A stretch of 63,817 nucleotides of DNA from NCBI GenBank assembly GCA_021155905.1, contig JAJNBG010000024.1, forward strand, positions 1 to 63,817, written 5' to 3'. Within the stretch, counting starts at the first letter, position 1. The number at the start of each line of letters is the position of its first letter. The DNA comes from Bacteroidota bacterium. GTDB taxonomy: Bacteria; Bacteroidota; Bacteroidia; B-17B0; Aurantibacillaceae. The position numbers and the translations under genes were made by a program. Positions 56,761 to 63,817 of the stretch are shown here, one piece after another. Below the pieces are notes generated by a model. That model did no database searches, was not told where the DNA came from, and worked only from the letters and a program-made list of their open reading frames with translations.

Positions 56761-59700
56761 CTAATTTTCATTCCTCGCTACATAAATAATATTGGAGGTC
56801 AACTTAGTTGTATCCAATACTTCTAAAGTCAAATGAGGAAACTTAGCAATGGTGTCCTTAATGAGAGTACCGCTGACAAAATGCAAACCATCACTTTTTG
56901 TTTTATTAAAGCCAAAGACTTTGGTACTCATAAACTCAGTGTACCAAGTCCCTTTTTGACGGGTGGCAATATCTTTATCGGCATCACGGATAACTAATAC
57001 ACCACCCTTATTTAATTTGGAAACACAATTTTCAATTACCTGAATTTGTTGGTCTTCTTTTAAATAATGAAGAACGTCACTGATGATAAATCCATCGGCA
57101 TCCGGAAACTCATATTGCGTGACGTCACCTACATCAAAAGATAACTTCTCTGATTTATCCACGCAGTTATCTGCCACCGCTATTTTTTCCTCATCATAAT
57201 CCACTCCAAGGATCTCACGCTGCCTTCCTTTAAACATCAGCATGTATGGCAGAAATCCATAACCACAACCAACGTCGACGATTTTTCCGGTTTTAGGCAT
57301 GAGGCTTTCAAACAATTGATAATTACTTTCCAATCCGGTTTTAATACGGCAATACCATTCCAGTATTGGCCCTTTAAAAATATAATTGCGGATTAACCGT
57401 GCCCTGTAATATTTTACTGTCTCGCGTTCTTCCTTTAATAATTCATACTCTTTACGCATCAATTTGCAAATAGCCTTCGAACGTTCCTGATAGGTAGCAC
57501 CAAAAGACGCATCGGTTGGTTTGATTCGATCCAATATTTTAACCGCCAAAGAACCGTCCTTGAAATGAAAATCCCCTTTGGTCACGGTGTCCCCTGCTCC
57601 ATGCAACAACAATGGAATGATATCTAATTGCATTTGTTCCGCTAATAAAAAAGCGCCTTTATGAAAACGTAAAATATCGCCCGTTACGCTCCTGGTTCCT
57701 TCAGGGAAAATTAAAATAGAATAACCTTGTTTCACCAGTTCCCTTAAGGAAGGAACACAATTTTCATAACCGTCAGATGCCCTATAGTAATCTGCTTTTT
57801 TTACGATCCAGCCATAAAACGGAGAATTGTAAACCCAGTCATTGGTAAACACCACTATCTTCGGATATAACTGCAACGTTAGCGCCAGATCAATGTGCGA
57901 CTGATGATTGGAAACAATAATCGCCGGCTTTTCAAAGGTCTCGTTATGCGTGTTAATGATTGTTTTCTTCACGTTAAAGAAACAGGCCAGGATAAAACGA
58001 AATGTGTACATGATGATATAATGAAATATCAGTTTACGCGTAGAAGTCTTTGCCGGAAATATGGTGAACAAAATCAGACCACAAATAGTAATCAATAATG
58101 ATCCGATCATAAATCCTAAAAATCCCACAAGAGTGATAAGGATATATTTAGCGGAGTATGGCAATTTACCTTTGTACCGCCTGTTCAACACCATCCAGTT
58201 AAATAACAAAGGTTGTGCAATAAATGAAATAAAAACCACGCAAACCATCCCAATGATGGTAATGACTGCAATCGAATGTAATGCGGGATGCTGGGCAAAC
58301 ACCATTACCCCTATTCCAATAATCGTAATGAGCGCTGACAGTAAGATGGACGATTTAAACGAATCCAGGTTCTTCTTCCCGAACTTATACTCATTCAATA
58401 AACCATCCATGATAAAAATACTGTAATCATCACCTAAACCAAAAATAAAAGTGGAGATGATAATATTGATGATGTTGAATTTAATACCAAATAAGGCCAT
58501 AATTCCTAAGATCCATAACCAGCTGATCAGCATCGGAAGGAAATTAATGACAGCAAGTTCGATACGCCCGTGATTCAGTAACATAAAGCCAAAAACCAGT
58601 ATGGAAGTAATCAATAAAATGGTGTTAAAATCTGAACTGATGACTTCAACAAACTTGGCAGTCAGGTTTTGTTTATCGAACACCACAATGTTCGGATTGT
58701 TTTCAAAAGTTTTATAAATAAGTTCCCTGTTTTCAGGATCAACCTTTACCTGGTTAATGATCGAAGGATTGCCATTAACCTTTCCAATCCATTCTTTAAA
58801 CAGTAATTTATTCAGGGTATCCGTATCTGCTTTTGAAAGTGTTTGAGGATGAGTATCCATCAGCTGGTAGAACGATTGAAATGCTTCTGCTCTAAATTTA
58901 TATGGTAAACCCGCTCTGATCAGCTCTTGCCTGATACTGTCTTTTTTAGCAGGCGTAAAGAAATCGTTCCAGCGCCGGATACGCTTTTTTTGCTCTTTCT
59001 CTGAAATAAATAAGGAGCTCACCGAAGAATATTTCTTAATCAATCCCTGTTTCCTGAATTCCTCCAGCTTTTCGGATACAGCGATGTTATTGTCCAGAGC
59101 TTCGTTCAGGTCTTTTCCATTGCTAAACACATACACAGAACGAGCTGCAAAATTGTTCACTTCATCAAGGTGTTTTTCAGCGTCGCGGGTCTCTTTGGTC
59201 ATGAAGCTCATTTTGTTCATGTCGCTTTCAAATTTCACATCCCCGGCGAAAAAAGTAAACACCAGGGTTAAGACAAAAGCAGAAATCACAATCACTTTGT
59301 TTTTATCAAAGCGATAAGCCGTTAACCGATCAATCCAGGAATGATGTTCGTTTAGCTGTTCAATTGGAACAGTGTCTTTTCTAAAACTGAACTTTAATAA
59401 TTGCGGCAGCACCAGAATGGAGAATAACATGGCACCGATTAAAGAAAACGCAGCAAACAATCCAAAATCATGTAGTGCTTCGGATTTGGCAAAAAGTAAA
59501 CTCAAAAACGCACCAACGGTCGTCGTGCATCCAATTAACATTGGGACTGTGAGATCCTTTAAAACAGTTTTTACGTCCCGTGTATGTTTATAGTGCGTAA
59601 AGAAATGCAGTGAATAATTAATGGCGATTCCTAGCACAACCGCTCCGGCTCCAATGGCAATAGCCGATACTACCCCCTTTAACAGAAATAAAAAGCTGAG

Positions 59701-60618
59701 AGCAAACACCATCCCGAATCCCACAGGGAACAAAATAAAAATAGTAACCAATGGATTTCTGAAATAAACGCCTAACAATAAGGCGATCACAATAACTGCA
59801 ATGGTTGATGTATAAATACTGTCCTTACGCAGCTGGATAGCATTTCCGGCGGAAACGACACAGGCGCCAAAAGATTCAACCTTTATGACATCATCCGAAA
59901 AAGCATGACAAGCGCTATCCGCTACTTCAATCAGATGTCTGTTTCCTTTTGTATCGTTGGGTAAATGCGAAGGAGTGATCACCATCAGGAGATGCCGGTG
60001 ATCTTTCGTCACAATATGGTTATTATAGGTTTCGAAATTTTCATCCAGCTGAATGTTCTGTAATTTCTTTAAAGCAATAGGCGTAAAATTTAAAGGATCC
60101 CGTTGAATGTATTTTCCCAGGGCCATTCCCTGCGGGGACAATAAAGTAGCATAATCTCTTTCGAGTGTAGCCTCAATACTGTCTTTTTTAATTAAACCGG
60201 AAATCTTCTCATAGTCTTTAGCCTCGAGAAACAACGGTAAATTGTGATAAAATAAATCATAGATCTGCTGAAAACGATCATCGGATATAATAAATGTAAT
60301 ATCCGAGTAATCTTCTTTATTTAAATTTGAGATTAATTTATTGTAAACCGAATCACTGCGTTCAATCAGCTGATCAATCTGATTTGAATCTTTAGAGGAA
60401 ACATGAATGATTAATTTATCTTTTGATTTTAAATTATCTAAAATAGAATTGATGGACCTTGAATTTTTATCGGAAGGAACAAAGCGGGTGATATCTTCTT
60501 CCAGTTTAATTTTTGACGCCAGAAAACCTAATCCACTGCATGCAGCTAAAATGAGTATTAAAAATACCAGCTGACGTTTTTTGAAAAATGTATATATGAA
60601 CCAGGAAAAATTAAACAT
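56761..60618 (-). CDS. Trifunctional MMPL transporter / lysophospholipid acyltransferase / methyltransferase
   Basis: About 1285 residues from ATG 60616-60618; the TTG 18 nt upstream is less likely. Residues 1-850 form an RND/MMPL-type transporter with two sets of six membrane helices (AIGAGAVVLGIAINYSLHFF, FIFGLGDDYSIFIMDGLL). Then an acyltransferase of the PlsC type has SNHQSHIDLAL (catalytic His/Asp) and FPEGTRS. Last is a class I methyltransferase (GKIVDVGCGYGFLPYML, LGVDYDEEKI). The three activities suggest synthesis and export of a methylated acyl lipid or polyene-like product. Similar fusions exist in Bacteroidota. No other lipid-cluster genes are nearby. Confidence 0.92.
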   Translation of the reverse strand: MFNFSWFIYTFFKKRQLVFLILILAACSGLGFLASKIKLEEDITRFVPSDKNSRSINSILDNLKSKDKLIIHVSSKDSNQIDQLIERSDSVYNKLISNLNKEDYSDITFIISDDRFQQIYDLFYHNLPLFLEAKDYEKISGLIKKDSIEATLERDYATLLSPQGMALGKYIQRDPLNFTPIALKKLQNIQLDENFETYNNHIVTKDHRHLLMVITPSHLPNDTKGNRHLIEVADSACHAFSDDVIKVESFGACVVSAGNAIQLRKDSIYTSTIAVIVIALLLGVYFRNPLVTIFILFPVGFGMVFALSFLFLLKGVVSAIAIGAGAVVLGIAINYSLHFFTHYKHTRDVKTVLKDLTVPMLIGCTTTVGAFLSLLFAKSEALHDFGLFAAFSLIGAMLFSILVLPQLLKFSFRKDTVPIEQLNEHHSWIDRLTAYRFDKNKVIVISAFVLTLVFTFFAGDVKFESDMNKMSFMTKETRDAEKHLDEVNNFAARSVYVFSNGKDLNEALDNNIAVSEKLEEFRKQGLIKKYSSVSSLFISEKEQKKRIRRWNDFFTPAKKDSIRQELIRAGLPYKFRAEAFQSFYQLMDTHPQTLSKADTDTLNKLLFKEWIGKVNGNPSIINQVKVDPENRELIYKTFENNPNIVVFDKQNLTAKFVEVISSDFNTILLITSILVFGFMLLNHGRIELAVINFLPMLISWLWILGIMALFGIKFNIINIIISTFIFGLGDDYSIFIMDGLLNEYKFGKKNLDSFKSSILLSALITIIGIGVMVFAQHPALHSIAVITIIGMVCVVFISFIAQPLLFNWMVLNRRYKGKLPYSAKYILITLVGFLGFMIGSLLITICGLILFTIFPAKTSTRKLIFHYIIMYTFRFILACFFNVKKTIINTHNETFEKPAIIVSNHQSHIDLALTLQLYPKIVVFTNDWVYNSPFYGWIVKKADYYRASDGYENCVPSLRELVKQGYSILIFPEGTRSVTGDILRFHKGAFLLAEQMQLDIIPLLLHGAGDTVTKGDFHFKDGSLAVKILDRIKPTDASFGATYQERSKAICKLMRKEYELLKEERETVKYYRARLIRNYIFKGPILEWYCRIKTGLESNYQLFESLMPKTGKIVDVGCGYGFLPYMLMFKGRQREILGVDYDEEKIAVADNCVDKSEKLSFDVGDVTQYEFPDADGFIISDVLHYLKEDQQIQVIENCVSKLNKGGVLVIRDADKDIATRQKGTWYTEFMSTKVFGFNKTKSDGLHFVSGTLIKDTIAKFPHLTLEVLDTTKLTSNIIYVARNEN

Positions 60619-60838
60619 AGGGTTTAAAGATAGCAAAAAAGGGGTTTTTGGCTATGAAAATGGTCAAAAAAATTTGAGAAAATCAGTCGCTTAAAATGCT
60701 GTTTGAGTAAAGCTATACTTAATAAAAACATGAATAAAATCTTTAATGGACAAGAAAAAAACCGTAAACTTGAAAATCAAATGTTTTTTGATTTTGAATA
60801 AATATGTTATTAGTTGAACTGCTTTATAATCGTAATTT

Positions 60839-61681
60839 ATGTCCATTTTAATAGCCGATAGCGGCTCTACAAAAACAGATTGGGTTCTGTTAGATAACAA
60901 TAATATAATTATTCAGTTTCAAACGATTGGCTTCAATCCTTATTTTCAGAGCAGTGAAGAAATCTCTAATGAAATCAAAAAAACGTTGATCCCGGTTTTG
61001 CAAGACCAGCTAAGCAGTATCAAACACATTTATTTTTATGGGGCAGGTTGTTCTACCCCTGAAAAAATACAAGTGGTGAAACAAGGTTTATATTTTGCGT
61101 TCGGAAATATCTTCTCCGAGGTCAATCATGACTTGCTTGCCGCTGCCAGGGCCTTATGCGGTCGCGAAAAAGGCATAGCCTGTATATTAGGCACCGGAAG
61201 CAACAGTTGTTTATATGATGGAAAAAGCGTGATCGAAAATGTCCCTTCGGTCGGTTATTTCTTCGGGGATCATGGCAGTGGTGCAACCATTGGCAAAACC
61301 TTTATTCAAAATTATTTTGATAAAAAATTACCGGTTCATTTAGCGAGTGCTTTTGAAAAAGCCGGTTACCATCGGGAAGCAATTTTAGAAAATGTATATA
61401 AAAAACCGATGCCAAGTAAGTACCTGGCCGGTGTCATGAAATTCCTTTCCGATTACAACAATGACAGTTACGTCAACACTATCATCAAAAATTGCTTTCT
61501 CGATTTTTTCGATGCACAGGTATCCAAGTATACTGATGCTAAAAATTTACCCGTTAACTCTGTAGGCTCCGTTGGTTTCTATTACAAAGATCTTTTAAGC
61601 GAGGCCGCCAATGAAAAAGGCTTCGCAATTGGCAACGTTATCAAATCCCCGATCGACGGACTAATCAAATACCATAGCTGA
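60839..61681 (+). CDS. BadF/BadG-type ATPase, N-acetylglucosamine kinase-like
   Basis: A 280-residue ASKHA-fold kinase. The phosphate-1 motif is MSILIADSGSTKTDWVLLD, the phosphate-2 region LGTGSNSCLYDG, and GYFFGDHGSGATIG is typical of N-acetylglucosamine kinases of this family. It would phosphorylate an amino sugar, plausibly GlcNAc from wall recycling, in line with murQ at 24230. Its stop codon overlaps the start of the TSUP gene by 1 nt (TGATG). Confidence 0.85.
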   Translation: MSILIADSGSTKTDWVLLDNNNIIIQFQTIGFNPYFQSSEEISNEIKKTLIPVLQDQLSSIKHIYFYGAGCSTPEKIQVVKQGLYFAFGNIFSEVNHDLLAAARALCGREKGIACILGTGSNSCLYDGKSVIENVPSVGYFFGDHGSGATIGKTFIQNYFDKKLPVHLASAFEKAGYHREAILENVYKKPMPSKYLAGVMKFLSDYNNDSYVNTIIKNCFLDFFDAQVSKYTDAKNLPVNSVGSVGFYYKDLLSEAANEKGFAIGNVIKSPIDGLIKYHS

Positions 61682-62466
61682 TGTCAATTGTCATAATTCC
61701 GCTAACCGCTCTGCTAGCTTCCATTCTGACTTTTTTTTCCGGCTTTGGTTTAGGAACCATTTTATTACCTGTCTTTTCGATATACTATGATCCACCAATT
61801 GCAGTTGCATTAACGGCCATAGTCCATTTTTTAAACAATGCCTTTAAGATTGGGCTCGTTTACAAAAGTATTAACTGGAATGTCGTTTTAAAATTTGGAA
61901 TACCTTCTTTAATAGCAGCACTGGGTGGAGCTTTCCTGCTTAAAAACTTATCTTCCCAAACAATTGTCCTTGGTCACTATTATTTAGAGTTAACAGAAAT
62001 CGATTATCAAATTACTCTATTTAATCTTGTCATCGGCCTGCTCATTATCTTCTTCTCATTGTTTGAGATTATCCCTTATTTTAAAAATTTAAGTTTCCAT
62101 GAAAACAAATTAACCCTGGGAGGTTTATTGAGCGGATTTTTTGGAGGGTTAAGCGGACACCAGGGAGCCTTACGAAGCGCTTTTTTAGTCAGGCTGGGAT
62201 TAGCAAAAGAATCATTTATTGCCACCGGCACAGCGATAGCCTGTGTAGTGGATATCGCCCGGATGAGTATTTATGCGCTCTCTTTTAATTTCATGCACGT
62301 TTCTAATAACGCAAAGGTCCTTATCATTGCTGTTTTAGCAGCATTTGCGGGCGCACTGATCGGAAATAAATTATTAAAGAAAACAACCATTGGTTTTTTA
62401 AAATGGTTTGTGACGTCGTTTATGATTGTGATCGCCTTATTGATGATTCTGGGAATACTGGGTTAA
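61681..62466 (+). CDS. TSUP family (TauE/SafE) membrane transporter
   Basis: A 261-residue protein with eight hydrophobic segments and the family duplication: FFSGFGLGTILLPVFSIYYD in the first half and LLSGFFGGLSGHQGALRSAFL in the second. TSUP proteins export sulfite, sulfoacetate or other small organic anions; the substrate is not readable. It begins on the last base of the kinase stop codon, so the two are translated as a coupled pair. Confidence 0.88.
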   Translation: MSIVIIPLTALLASILTFFSGFGLGTILLPVFSIYYDPPIAVALTAIVHFLNNAFKIGLVYKSINWNVVLKFGIPSLIAALGGAFLLKNLSSQTIVLGHYYLELTEIDYQITLFNLVIGLLIIFFSLFEIIPYFKNLSFHENKLTLGGLLSGFFGGLSGHQGALRSAFLVRLGLAKESFIATGTAIACVVDIARMSIYALSFNFMHVSNNAKVLIIAVLAAFAGALIGNKLLKKTTIGFLKWFVTSFMIVIALLMILGILG

Positions 62467-62498
62467 TTTTGTATATCGGAGTATATCTGGAAACTTCT

Positions 62499-62708
62499 TT
62501 AAATGCGTGGCGAACTACCTGTCCGGTTTTGAAGTTCTATCATTAAAAAGTCGAGAGTAGTAATATATTTATTCTTTTGTGTTACCAATTGTACTTTTGA
62601 ATAAGGGTCATTAATTTCGTTAATAATCCCGTCAAGCAATGAAACCCGTTCCTTTAACTGATTGATTTTTTCTTCAACTTCCTGAGTTGTCAAATTTCTA
62701 TAGGTCAT
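62499..62708 (-). CDS. Small coiled-coil protein
   Basis: A 69-residue charged helical protein (NLTTQEVEEKINQLKERVSL, YITTLDFLMIELQNRTGSS). It has an ATG start at 62706-62708 and no membrane segment. Function unknown; it may be a short regulatory or structural peptide. Confidence 0.5.
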   Translation of the reverse strand: MTYRNLTTQEVEEKINQLKERVSLLDGIINEINDPYSKVQLVTQKNKYITTLDFLMIELQNRTGSSPRI

Positions 62709-62802
62709 TAAGGACAGAGCAATTGATACTTAATAAAGGTACAGTTAAAAACATATTCCGGACTTGCATCTTTCACAGGTGAAAATATATTCCGTTTGAA
62801 CA

Positions 62803-62834
62803 ATAAAAAAAAGGCATCCGTTGGGGATGCCTTT
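62803..62834 (-). terminator. Terminator of the infC-rpmI-rplT operon
   Basis: Stem AAGGCATCC (62811-62819) with GGATGCCTT (62825-62833), 5-nt loop. The A run at 62803-62812 becomes the U tract on the minus strand. Confidence 0.9.
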
Positions 62835-62856
62835 TTTTTATAATACTAATCAGAAT

Positions 62857-63141
62857 TTATTTAACCTGATCAACAACCGCTTTAAAAGCTTCAGGATGAT
62901 TCATTGCTAAATCAGCTAATACTTTACGGTTTAAGTTGATGTTCTTAGAGTTTACTTTACCAATAAACTCAGAGTAACTCATTCCATACTGACGAACACC
63001 TGCGTTGATACGTTGGATCCACAATGAACGCATAGTACGTTTTTTGTTTTTACGATCACGGTAAGCGTAAGTTAAACCTTTTTCAAGGGTATTTTTGGCG
63101 ATTGTCCAAACATTACCTCTTGCACCCCAATAACCTTTGGT
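62857..63141 (-). pseudogene. rplT: Ribosomal protein L20, 5-prime end missing
   Basis: The frame from 63141 to the TAA at 62857-62859 encodes the L20 body: [56 protein letters not shown] and [20 protein letters not shown]. The conserved N-terminus (about 21 residues, MPRSVN..ARRKK type) is absent. A TAA at 63142-63144 precedes the frame, no start codon lies in between, and only 46 nt separate it from the rpmI stop. Neither neighbouring frame restores the N-terminus. Because L20 is normally kept, an assembly error or deletion must be considered. Confidence 0.85.
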
Positions 63142-63190
63142 TTAGTTTCTGGTTAATTGAATAACCGTTGTACTCGGGTTAATTTAAAAA

Positions 63191-63385
63191 TTACATTGCT
63201 AATAAAAACTTGATGTTGTTCATATCACGCTCATGTACTAAGCCTGATTTGGTCAACGCACGTTTTGATTTAGTTGATTTCTTGGTCAAAATGTGACTTT
63301 TGAAAGCATGTTTTCTTTTAATTTTGCCGGTCCCAGTTACAGAGAATCTCTTCTTTGCACTAGAGTTTGTTTTCATTTTTGGCAT
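63191..63385 (-). CDS. rpmI: 50S ribosomal protein L35
   Basis: A 64-residue protein with the L35 pattern [33 protein letters not shown] and [18 protein letters not shown]. It is complete, ATG at 63383-63385. It lies between infC and rplT in the usual order of the operon. L20 in other bacteria represses this operon by binding its leader; that control would be affected by the broken rplT here. Confidence 0.95.
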   Translation of the reverse strand: MPKMKTNSSAKKRFSVTGTGKIKRKHAFKSHILTKKSTKSKRALTKSGLVHERDMNNIKFLLAM

Positions 63386-63423
63386 TTTGGTTTATATTAT
63401 TTATTTGTTAGTACTCTCTTTAA

Positions 63424-63817
63424 TTATTTGGTCTTTTTAGGAGCCAATACCATTAACATTTTCTTCCCTTCCAATACCGGCAATTGTTCTGCTTTACCCC
63501 ACTCTTCCAGTTCGGAAGCAAAACGCAATAATAAAATTGTTCCCTGCTCTTTAAAAACGATCTCACGACCCCTGAAGAACACAAACGCTTTTACTTTACT
63601 GCCTTCCTGTAAAAACTTCATCGCATGATTTTTCTTGAATTGATAATCATGTTCATCTGTATGTGGCCCGAAACGAATGTCCTTAACCACAACTTTAGAT
63701 GCTTTAGCTTTTACTTCTTTAGCTTTCTTTTTAAGTTCGTATAAATACTTACCGTAATCAACTACCTTACAAACAGGAGGATCAACATTTGGTGCAATCT
63801 CAACTAAGTCCACTCCT
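63424..63817 (-). CDS. infC: Translation initiation factor IF-3 (N-terminus outside window)
   Basis: The visible 131 codons run off the right end. They include the end of the N-terminal domain ([20 protein letters not shown]), the linker [19 protein letters not shown] and the C-terminal domain ([38 protein letters not shown]). IF-3 binds the 30S subunit and checks initiator tRNA and start codon. The GTG at 63813 is an internal valine codon, not the start. Confidence 0.95.
   Translation of the reverse strand, partial: GVDLVEIAPNVDPPVCKVVDYGKYLYELKKKAKEVKAKASKVVVKDIRFGPHTDEHDYQFKKNHAMKFLQEGSKVKAFVFFRGREIVFKEQGTILLLRFASELEEWGKAEQLPVLEGKKMLMVLAPKKTK

Noticed and set aside
62857..63190. Simple 1-nt frameshift as the cause of the rplT defect
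   Set aside because: Removing one base opens a frame upstream (EYNGYSINQKL) that does not resemble the L20 N-terminus and soon reaches a stop.

Overview
The window is part of a chromosome from a member of the Bacteroidota. The evidence is a PorP/SprF-type outer-membrane protein beside a SprB-repeat surface protein with a type IX secretion C-terminal domain, three more type IX cargo proteins, a SusC-style TonB-dependent receptor with a carboxypeptidase-regulatory-like N-terminus, an alpha-oxoamine synthase of the sphingo-/sulfonolipid type, TAnnTTTG-like promoter boxes, few Shine-Dalgarno sites and AT-rich DNA. I cannot place it below phylum level; an environmental Flavobacteriales- or Sphingobacteriales-like lineage would fit.

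Layout. 1-3906: giant adhesin-like type IX cargo and its SprF-like partner. 3915-8763 (minus): lipoprotein, def, guaB, rhomboid protease, aspartate-type aminotransferase. 8887-17515: HD phosphohydrolase, TPR protein, M43 metalloprotease cargo with a domain inserted in its catalytic domain, tcdA, TatD hydrolase, oxoamine synthase, NlpC/P60 endopeptidase. 17646-25550: ABC exporter, HPP protein, glycosyltransferase, meaB, a VF530-like protein, murQ, a DUF6265-type lipoprotein and a first, frameshifted, DUF559 nuclease gene. 25560-29627: intact DUF559 nuclease gene inside a repeat element, sigma-54 activator, arfB, rlmB, DUF1569 protein, small lipoprotein. 29637-33909: metal-linked cluster of TonB receptor, HMA protein, beta-propeller lipoprotein and HYC_CC_PP protein. 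33987-36065: ligA with an in-frame repeat insertion. 36126-45000: accessory region with an HD/HSP90-like ATPase fusion, a duplicated and partly decayed 105-residue family, a 21-nt tandem array, MITE-like repeats, an SBBP cargo protein and a TPR-Arr ADP-ribosyltransferase. 45008-62708: SiaC-like protein, more cargo, RluF, DEAD helicase, RidA, M3 peptidase, TPR-SpoIIE phosphatase, J-KTSC protein, a trifunctional MMPL/PlsC/methyltransferase, GlcNAc-kinase-like protein, TSUP transporter. 62803-63817 (minus): infC-rpmI-rplT, in which rplT lacks its 5-prime end.

The strongest thread is dispersed repeats. At least five families occupy the intergenic DNA. One, a pair of inverted arms of about 40 nt, occurs at four loci. 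At two of them it encloses a DUF559 nuclease gene, and the upstream arm itself carries the Shine-Dalgarno-like GGAGG of that gene. This looks like a nuclease-linked mobile repeat comparable in logic to REPIN/RAYT. Another family has entered ligA in frame and provides the GTG start of the TatD gene. The HD/HSP90-like ATPase is the best candidate for an uncharacterised defence or stress protein.
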